Shown here one piece after another: positions 56,201-64,000 of a stretch of 64,000 bases of DNA. Source of the stretch: Buxus sempervirens (lineage: Eukaryota; Streptophyta; Magnoliopsida; Buxales; Buxaceae). The stretch covers positions 47,316,602 to 47,380,601 of the forward strand of contig OX387185.1 of NCBI GenBank assembly GCA_947561395.2. Reading direction: 5' to 3'. Position numbers and translations under genes: made by a program. A model generated the notes under the pieces. The model made no database searches and was not told where the DNA came from. It saw only the letters and a list, made by a program, of their open reading frames with translations. The first letter of the stretch is position 1. Every line of letters begins with the position of its first letter.

Positions 56201-58417
56201 ATCAAGGATTTCCACTATACAATAAATCAATAATAGCATAGGATGAAAAAAAAAATACTTGAAGAAATATGCTTGCAGTACGAGAATATACCAGAACAAT
56301 AAGAGAATCTCAACTTTATATCGTTCAGATTATAATTTTTGAGACATGTATCTAATAAACAAAGAAAATAAAGTTTATGAGAAACATAGCAGTGTCTTCA
56401 TGGTTGCTCACCAGTTTTAGACCAAGGAGCACATTCTGCAGCTACCAATATGACATTCATGACATTTTCTCCTGCCAGAGGAGGAGGTTTTATAACTTCA
56501 ACCTCAGAAGCATCTACCTCATCACTTTCTTTCTCCAAACTTGTTTCTTTCAAATCCTCAAGCCTGTCATATTTTGGAGTAGTTTCAGTGGTTTTGGAAA
56601 GAAAGGAAGGCAGCATATCAGACTTAATTGTCTTCAAACTAGATTCCCTAAACTGGTTGGAGGAATCTACATCCAATGAGACCTTCCCAAGAGGTGATTT
56701 TGTTCCTTGGTCCTTTATTCCTTCATCAAAACCCCCACCAACATCGGCAGATAGTGGTTCAGATACTTCATCTGCAGTTGAAGGAGTATAGCTGACAGAT
56801 GGGAGAGTGGCATCAAATTCTCCATCATCATTGTCCACAGCAATTGGAGTAAGACCCATGATTGGAATAGAGTTATTTCTCTCATCATCAACTAAATCAT
56901 CTTCTGTGCTCAAAACACTATCTTTTATGGATGAAACAATTTTTCTTCTCTCTGCAATCTACAAGAATAATAAAGTTGAAGCTAAGCACTCAATGTTAGA
57001 GTTTCTTTATGGCAAAAATATCACAATAAGATGGTAATTACGGCATATAATTTAGCTACAGACACCCGACTTGGATCAAAGAGGAATAACTACAATACAC
57101 GATCTGTTTCAATGATATAAATTTCACTTAAGATTCATCAACACGAAGTAACGAGATCCATTATGACAAAACAGGAAGCATAAATCAAGCTTAAAGGACT
57201 GACTGAGCATAAGAAACAATGCATAGGTTCTCTGCAGAAAAATGAACTTATGCTTGTTATAGTTAAAAAAATGAAGCCATCATTAAAAGCTGGAACATTT
57301 CAAGAGAAGCAAAAAACATGGACTAACCACAGAGAAATCAATTTGCATCTTTAAAGTATCATGTGTAGTTTACATATCATGTTTTTCATACTGTCAAATA
57401 ATATTCAAATCAAATGTTTCAGGATTTCAATGCTAAATAATTTTAGTAGGCCATATTCCCAATACAAGGAATGGTTAGGAGGAGGGAGAGAATCCAAAAA
57501 GGCAGAAAAAAGAAAGGGGGATAAAATTTATCCATCAAAAGAAGGGGTAGGTGCAAAATAAAGAAAGGATGCATAACAACAACCTGTTAAATTCAGCTCA
57601 TTATTCAGCCTGGAAGAAGATGAGCAGTTAAATATGCAACAGAGTCCATGAGATCCTTATAAAACTTTATAATCATGTGATATTATGTAATGTGTTGGAT
57701 AAGATGACAGTTCATCTAATCAAGTTGGGTAATATCAAATAAACATCCCAGATCATCTCTGAACCTTCAAATTGAAATACAATGGTCTCAGAACCACATT
57801 ATTACTTGTATGTAGGATGGAGATTCTTGATCAAGGGGATTCGGTATCAAAGTAAAACAAGTAGTGAATAATAAAATGGTAGAAAATAAATTAAGAAGAA
57901 TCACGTCTTGGAATCGAAAACCCAAGTCCCAAAAATTCTGAATTTAGTAACAACAAAATACACATACATCCATCGCATTATATAAACGTCATCTAGGATA
58001 ATTGATTTGGTCAGTAAAAAATGAGCAAGGAAATACCTGCTGGAGTAGGTCCCTTTGCATAGCTAGAACCTTCTTGCTCTTATTGATTGTGTCCTGAAGA
58101 GCATCCTCAGATTCATCGCCGTCCTCTGCTTCTACAGAGCCCTTGGGATTCGCTCTCACGCACTTATACCTCAACAGCTTCCCTCCACCACCCCCATTTA
58201 CCATTTTCTCAGATGTGGAAGACAACCCAGCAAATGCTTCTACTTCAATAGCTTTCGGAAACCGAAATTTTGAGCGATTTTGACCAGAATCAGCATCACT
58301 TTTAACTGGGGAAGCGGAGGAAGAAAATCTAGGGCGACGATGCTTCCCACAGGGAAGAAAAACGGAACTCTCCATGGCCTTCTCGAAAATAAAAGTAAGG
58401 GACCCAATAGATGCCAT
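48273..58417 (-). CDS. SS2: Starch synthase II, plastidial, eight exons
   Basis: Eight exons on the minus strand join in frame to 785 residues: 58417-58037, 56958-56412, 52523-52459, 52172-52095, 51988-51878, 51322-51278, 50528-50355 and 49229-48273. The enzyme transfers glucose from ADP-glucose to alpha-glucan chains of amylopectin in plastids. The first about 60 residues ([11 protein letters not shown]..., then basic and Ser-rich) fit a transit peptide. A long acidic variable region fills exons 1-2, and a GT5 catalytic domain begins at [20 protein letters not shown] (KTGGL at 308-312, split by intron 2). Also seen are [50 protein letters not shown] and the second loop [11 protein letters not shown] at about 705. 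The end [11 protein letters not shown] is typical of class II. Length is normal. It is convergent with AAR3; intron 2 (3.9 kb) holds a SINE and other repeats. Confidence 0.96.
52925..53060 (+). mobile_element. tRNA-derived SINE (Au-like), in antisense to SS2 intron 2
   Basis: The order GGGTCGTGGGTTCAAGTC (B-box-like), GGGGGTAAGGCTGTGTACAA, GACCCTACCCAGACCCC and CACTGGGCTAGCCCTTT matches the body and tail of a widespread plant SINE type. The A box is not clear, so the 5' end may be truncated. It ends near the (TA) and (GA) repeats. Confidence 0.75.
53040..53240 (+). repeat. Tandem duplication with two (GA)n arrays
   Basis: CACTGGGCTAGCCCTTTATA begins at 53040 and 53161, 121 bases apart. The SINE tail, a (TA)n tract and a (GA)n array occur twice: (GA)35 at 53091-53160 and a shorter array at 53213-53240. 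The SINE tail was duplicated together with the microsatellite. Confidence 0.9.
54180..54600. other. Possible LTR-retrotransposon remnant in SS2 intron 2
   Basis: CACACAAATTTATGTGGTTC followed by GGCAAAGATGCTGACATCCA resembles a word common in LTRs of plant Copia elements (ATTTACGTGGTTCGGCAA..TGCCTACGTCCA). No ends, target duplication or coding part were found. Confidence 0.4.
54865..54887. repeat. (AT)n microsatellite in SS2 intron 2
   Basis: An alternating A/T tract of about 23 bases, between TAG on the left and GATAGTAAAG on the right. Confidence 0.9.
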
Positions 58418-59710
58418 TTACGTGTTTATGTTTGTGTCTCTGACAGCTTAACTGTCGTGCTGAAGGAACCCCAGCTGATGAAATGCAGAGATAAGCAAAA
58501 ACCACGAGAGAAAACTAACAGAACTGTACAACACTCAAGTGGGGAAAACTACGGAGTTAAAGAGATCAGGAACGGAGGCAAAGGGGCTCTGTGTTGAGAG
58601 AGAAAGTGACAACGAAATCATGGAACAGCGAAAACAGGATTTGAAGATTTCTTCTGCCTTGGGAGGTGTCACAGTGGGTCCGGCGGAATGGCGATGCATA
58701 GCAGTTTTTGAGGTTCGCATTAGCTGAAAATTTTGTAGCAGAAGATGAAAGGCAGGCGCTTGGGATGCGTGAATGAGAGCCTGCCAACAAATCGAAACGA
58801 GGAACATAATCCGCTTGAGAAACACGTGGAAGAAAGGGACAGATTATCTTATTGGAGCGAGCAGAGGGGTCTCGGGACAGCTTGATAATGATTCAAAAAA
58901 ATAAAAAAAAAAGATTGATTATGATTCTTCTTTTCCTTCAATAATTTTCGTCGGTCTTGAATGGGCTTGGTTTCTTAGCCACGGCATAACTGGGCCTGAA
59001 TTGAGGCCAGGCCTTTTGACTGTAACTGCGAAGGCTATTTAAGGCTGTTTGGTTTGACTTTTAAAAATTATTTTTTTTGTTTTTAAAATATACGGTCCTC
59101 TTTAAATCCCTTTTTGGACGACTTTGCAAGATGTGATAATATTCTCTGTTGATTGTGAGATTTAAAAAGGAAAAAACAAAGGGTTATCTGTTCGTTCGAA
59201 ACGAGGCGGATCGAAAGACTGATAACCGTTCCCAAGTGACATTCTCGTTAGACGGCAAAACCGTTTGCTGTTCGTTACCAACGGTTACTAACTGTCTGTC
59301 AGGCGCTCAAATCCAAAGCGTGCCGAACCAATTTCCTCTACGGCTGTTCGTCTTGCGAACCACCGGTGGGCGACACGCGTCCCACCTCCCTCTCTCCTCT
59401 TTCAGCATTGTTGTTGCGTTCGAGCCATTTTGTCGATTGGAACCGCGTTCGAAAACTCTTTCATTTTCCTCATTATCTTCGTTGGCGGGAAACCAAAAAC
59501 GCAAATCCTCTCAAAAACGAAGTCCTGCTTCCTTCCTCTTCATTCGCCTGTGTCAAACGGCATAGCTACTCCTCCATAGCTACTCCTCGTTGAAGAACAG
59601 CGTAGCTTAGATTGAAGACAAATAAAGAACTAAAATGCGCCCACGGTTCACCAACGGATAGGAGGTTAAGTGCTCTGGCGAGACATCTTGGGGACTCGTC
59701 TGCTTCATTC

Positions 59711-62685
59711 ATGGAGTCTCAAAACCCTAACCAGTCGATTTCTGCATCGCCGACTGCTGCCTTTCATGGTGAATCGGTGTTCCATAACGTTGTTCAGGGA
59801 CCTGAAGATCCGATCCTAGGAGTAATCTCTTCAATTCCCTCTGTTTTTCATTTTTTCTTCTTCTTCTTCTCTCTCTCTATGCAGATGTATGCCTTACTTC
59901 CAGTTTCTTATCTTTTTGTGTTCGGGATTGTTCCCTTGGGGCGTCAATTTGTCGTTTTCCTCGACTATCGCTTGTTTAATATTTGCCGTAAGATTTTGCT
60001 GTTTTGTTTTCTCTTTTGTCGTTTCATTTCGCGTGGCGATTTTGTATTTAATCTGTACGATCATTTTTTATGCGTTTGTTTTGATTTTTATTTGAGGTTT
60101 TTGTGTATGTTTCGGATCTTGAATTTATGTTTATGGCTTCTGTTCTGCCGGAAATCAAATTCATGTAATCTATTTCACTTAGTGCTGCAAGCATGAGTGA
60201 CTACAGATCGAATGAGCAATGCACGGTCTAGTGCTGCTCAGAAGAAATTCCGGTGGACAGGACATAGGCATCTCATTGTTTGATCACTTGGTGAATGTGT
60301 TTACGAGTCGACAATGTTGTGATGCATTACCTGTGCGTTCTTGTTTCTGAAAGAGAATGGACAAATATCCTTCATTATACTGTGCTTTCTGTTCTTAAAT
60401 GGTGAAGTTTGTTTTATTTATCCTTATGAAGCTTGAGCACACATTTGTAACAGAGACTAGAAATTTATAGAAAATATTAGGATCATAAAACTTTTAGAAA
60501 TACCATATGAAATGATGCTAGACACTCTATGAAAGTAAATATTTTCCTATAATTTGTTTGGATTCCCTTGGAATCCATGAATTTTTTATTTTCTGATTTT
60601 ACTGGTTCCGACACGATAGCTTACAGACCCATTTATCTTGACTGCGGTCTCTTTAGATTTCACGATTTCCACTGTTTTATCGAACTTATTCTAATTTTTG
60701 TTTCCAATTTATCAGGTTACTGTTGCATATAACAAGGATCCCAGTCCATTAAAGTTGAATTTGGGTGTTGGTGCTTATCGAACAGAGGTTGGTTTCTTTG
60801 ACACTTTCGTTGATCTACATGCATACAAGAAAATCCATAGATGTGAAAGTCTACGTTACAAGTAGATATTTACAAGTACACATATGTAGAAAGAAAGAAG
60901 AGGGCACCACATCATGTCATCTCCTGCATCTATACCAAATGCTATAACTATAATTATATCTTGAAATTTCATTGGATTGACTTATTTACTGTCTTACAGG
61001 AAGGGAAACCTCTTGTCCTGAATGTAGTGCGACGAGCAGAGCAGCTGTTAGTAAATGACATGTAAGCTACTGATGCAATAATTAGTCCTATGATCTGCCT
61101 ATAATTTTGTTTTAAATAGAAATTTAACTTTCATTTTTTTATGTGATTCAGGTCCCGAGTAAAGGAGTATCTTCCTATCACTGGATTGGCGGATTTTAAC
61201 AAATTGAGTGCAAAACTCATATTTGGTGCTGACAGGTAAGATAAGCCCTAGTCGTAGATGCAAATTTAATTCTGTGGTCTGGAAAAAACTGAGCAAATTG
61301 CTTATGAAATGGTGCATCATGTGAAAATGATAGGAAATATGGTATCTGGTGTTGTGGCTTCTACTGTTTTATTAAATTCATGATATATTGTCAGCCCCGA
61401 TGGAGGATTTGGAACCTTGTAAATGATGTAATGATAATGGCTATTGTCTTTTGTTATTTTTTAAGCGACTTATACTTTTGGACAAGAAAATGAGCATGCA
61501 GTTTTTTTACCATTAATTGAACTTGTATCACTGATGATATTTTAAGTTCTTAGAGTAAAGATCTGATATTTATTGTTTGGGAGGATGTCGGGTTGTTTCC
61601 TTCCCAGACTTAATGCTGTTTCTGAATTTTTATTTCCATTTTTTTGGGGGGACAAATTGCTGTGCTTTTTGCAGAAACATGCTATCAATTATTGAAATTC
61701 AAACATGCAACAAAAATGTTTTATTGACAGATCCTTATATAATACCATTAACAAATGTTGTATGCTAAAAGTATCCTTGTAAAGAAAAGCCTCAAAACTG
61801 CCATCTATATCATCTATGATCTTCTCAACTTCTTTTTTAAGTGTGTATTCTTGTTCATAAATTTAACTTCGATTTCTGTTCTTATCATTTAGGTAATTTC
61901 TTCACAACTGTGAGAGTTTACTATTAAATCAATCTAATAAGTCAGTCCTTAAATTGAAGAAAAAAAGTATCACATATGGTGTTTTTATTTTGAAATATCT
62001 TATTCAGTATATTCTGCTTCTTTTACTCCCAAATCATTCCTCTTCCTTATTTCGGCTTGTTTCCCTTTTCATCCGGAATAACCACATCTCCTGTTGTTCT
62101 TTGAAGATAAGGCCATTTTAGCAATATTTAAAAAAAAAAATCATGGAACATAAAGAACTGCATCTTAATGAATAGAATACATGGGTAACTAATAGTCTTT
62201 TTTATTAATATGTGTCTATTTTGATATCAGAGAGGAAGATTGGCTTGTTTGAGTGCAATGAAACAGTTATGATGCCAATATATATCTGTTCATGGTGCAT
62301 CCATTGTTGCTACCATCCTCAAGGACAGGTATATATTGCTGTATATCACAAATTGTAAAGTAATTTGGATACCATCATGAACTTGGAGTATATAAGTGGG
62401 AGAGATTGTTTGCAATAATTCCCTGCAGTGTCTCTTGCAGCACTAGTTCCAGCAACCCTCATAAGATACAATGGATAAACTCACATTAGATCAACTTAAA
62501 AAACTTGATACCTAATTGTTTCAAATTCTTCTAACTTTTGCTTCTGGTTTCTGTTGTTTTAAGGCATGGTCTTTATTTTCTTGCTTTCTCTGATATGCAG
62601 GAGGATTAGCATGGCAGGCCTTAGTGCCGAGAAAGTTCCTCATCTCACAGAAGCTATACATGCAGCTGTTACTCGTGTTGTCTAA
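59711..62685 (+). pseudogene. Aspartate aminotransferase (cytosolic type), internally deleted
   Basis: Exons 1-4 are readable with good splice sites: 59711-59821, 60716-60787, 61000-61061 and 61152-61235. They give a start of about 37 residues with SVFHNVVQGPEDPILG, then [20 protein letters not shown] and [21 protein letters not shown] degenerate piece near 62264-62328 reads HGASIVATILKD, and the last exon (62601-62685) reads RISMAGLSAEKVPHLTEAIH to a TAA. The exons between, which carry the substrate and PLP-binding parts including the catalytic lysine (SxxKNMGLY region), are absent from 61236-62263 and from 62329-62600. No transit peptide is seen, which points to the cytosolic form. Its start is 1.3 kb from the SS2 start, in divergent orientation. 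A functional short protein seems unlikely but cannot be excluded. Confidence 0.85.
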
Positions 62686-64000
62686 ACTGTGTATAGGCAT
62701 AGTAGTTCATCTAGCAAGCCTCTTTCAGCGTCTAGCTTATGTTATCCTGTGTTTTTAACCCTTTGTTACAATAATTACTGCCTCAACAAATCGAAGGTTT
62801 GATTCGAAATATTCGGATCGGGTGAGGTGTTGAGTGTAGAAAATGTTGGATTAAACCCAGAAATTTTGGACCAATTTTTATAATGATGTATGTATATGTT
62901 TGTTTTGATTGATAATCGATGTATTCCGCTTCAAAAGACAGATGAAATTTGCTTGAATCCCCCAGTTAAAGCCTTCATGATTTTTACCTTCCTTGATCTT
63001 CTCAATTTGGGTACCTGTATCAACTCTCTAGTGAGTACTGACAAGGTCCTTCATGCATGGATTGTACTCTCTCTTAATGCTTCTCGTGTCAGGAGTTCCC
63101 AAGCAAAGCATCCAAATCATTTGAAGAAAATTTTAAAAGCTCTGGTAACTTAATCTGTGGAATATGGAAAACAAAATTTTTTTTTTGTGCTTTACATTGT
63201 TAATTTTTATTCTTTCTTGTGTTGGGTGTCAGGTCCTACCTATATGGCCGGCTATTTAATTGCATTTTTTTCTAGTTTGACACAACCAACCCCCAATCAC
63301 CAGCGCCACTGGCCAGCCCCCAAAAATTTGGTATAGGTCCCATCATTTTCTTGACAGATTGTAACATGAATTCAACACTAAATTATTTTTTCTTTTGAAT
63401 AAGCAACTTATTACAAACTTTCAACCGGGATGGATTGAAATTGCATTTCATTCCATATAAGGATCTAGTAGTCAGTATATTTCTTTACTGATGATTGAAA
63501 TATAGCAAATCTTGATCGAATAGAACACAATTGCAAATTATAACTTTTAACAACATGAAGCTTTTGTTTTGTACCATTTATCAGAATGGTGTTATGTCCA
63601 AAGCATTGAATCACCTGCCGAACCAAAAGAGAGAGTGATTATGTTGGAGGAGGAAGGGACTGTGCTCTGCTTGGGGGGTTGATAGGGGGGATGTGGAGTA
63701 TTGCATGCATGGTGCCTTTTTTTTATTTGCATTGTTCAGCAAAATCATGCATGTAATTAGTGCAAACAAAATCAGCCTGCCTAAATTTCAAATAGATATG
63801 ACTATCAATTGCAAATTGCAAGATAATAATGAGACTAAAGAAAAGGTACAACCGAAATCAAGACCATTGTATGCAGGGTCTTTTCTCATTTCAAGGATTC
63901 GACAAACAAAACAAGCAAACGGATAATAAGCACATCAACAAGAGGAACACAGTATCAGCTGAGGAAAAAATTAAGGTTTGACTCGTGATCTAAATTAAGG
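62686..64000. other. 3' flank of the aminotransferase remnant, no gene
   Basis: The AT-rich flank shows no domain, element end or repeat. Open frames at 62890-63153 and 63693-63926 have no recognisable feature and no family match by eye. Confidence 0.4.

Noticed and set aside
58535-58825. 96-codon minus-strand frame upstream of SS2
   Set aside because: It falls in the likely 5' leader or promoter of SS2, and has no domain.

Overview
The window is nuclear DNA of a flowering plant. Its genes have GT-AG introns, the products are typical of plants (plastid starch synthase, an AAR3-type DCN1-like protein, an MPSR1-type RING-H2 ligase, HOTHEAD-like GMC oxidoreductases), and much of the sequence is transposon: MULE, hAT, Helitron, LINE, SINE, TRIM and LTR elements. 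The species cannot be named from the sequence.

Positions 1 to about 24,830 hold a decayed tandem cluster of HOTHEAD / mandelonitrile-lyase-like GMC oxidoreductase genes. There is a gene tail (1-67), a broken copy (12765-13422), one intact three-exon gene (16178-18041, 537 aa) and another broken copy (22857-24828). The 3' flanks were duplicated with the genes. Between them sit a 9.06-kb Mutator-like element (153-9208) with identical 83-bp outer ends, a hAT MITE, a foldback element, a MITE with a 9-bp target duplication, a second long-TIR element (about 18248-19545) and a 2.3-kb solo LTR (20489-22792). The large MULE encodes a FAR1/MULE/SWIM transposase with one frameshift and, on the opposite strand, a small two-exon GRF zinc-finger protein with a C-terminal membrane helix.

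From 25,154 to 29,620 there is an intronless MPSR1-like E3 ligase (minus strand) and then a 1.5-kb non-autonomous hAT element (28112-29611). That element carries pieces of two unrelated host genes: the start of a plastid pyruvate dehydrogenase E2 gene and one exon of dUTPase.

From 30,016 to 40,605 lies an intact nine-exon DCN1-like gene (AAR3 type, 320 aa). Its second intron contains a TRIM retrotransposon with a hAT MITE nested in the 3' LTR, and both insertions keep perfect target duplications. From 41,286 to 48,232 is a duplicated block interrupted by a degenerate 5.4-kb L1-type LINE, which is itself interrupted by a hAT MITE.

From 48,273 to 58,417 (minus strand) is an intact eight-exon starch synthase II gene (785 aa with a probable plastid transit peptide), convergent with AAR3. 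About 1.3 kb upstream and divergent from it is a cytosolic-type aspartate aminotransferase gene (59711-62685) that keeps its first four exons and its last exon but has lost the catalytic middle. The apparently functional genes (GMC oxidoreductase, E3 ligase, neddylation factor, starch synthase) have no obvious joint pathway; the window is mainly informative about transposon-driven gene decay and gene-fragment capture.
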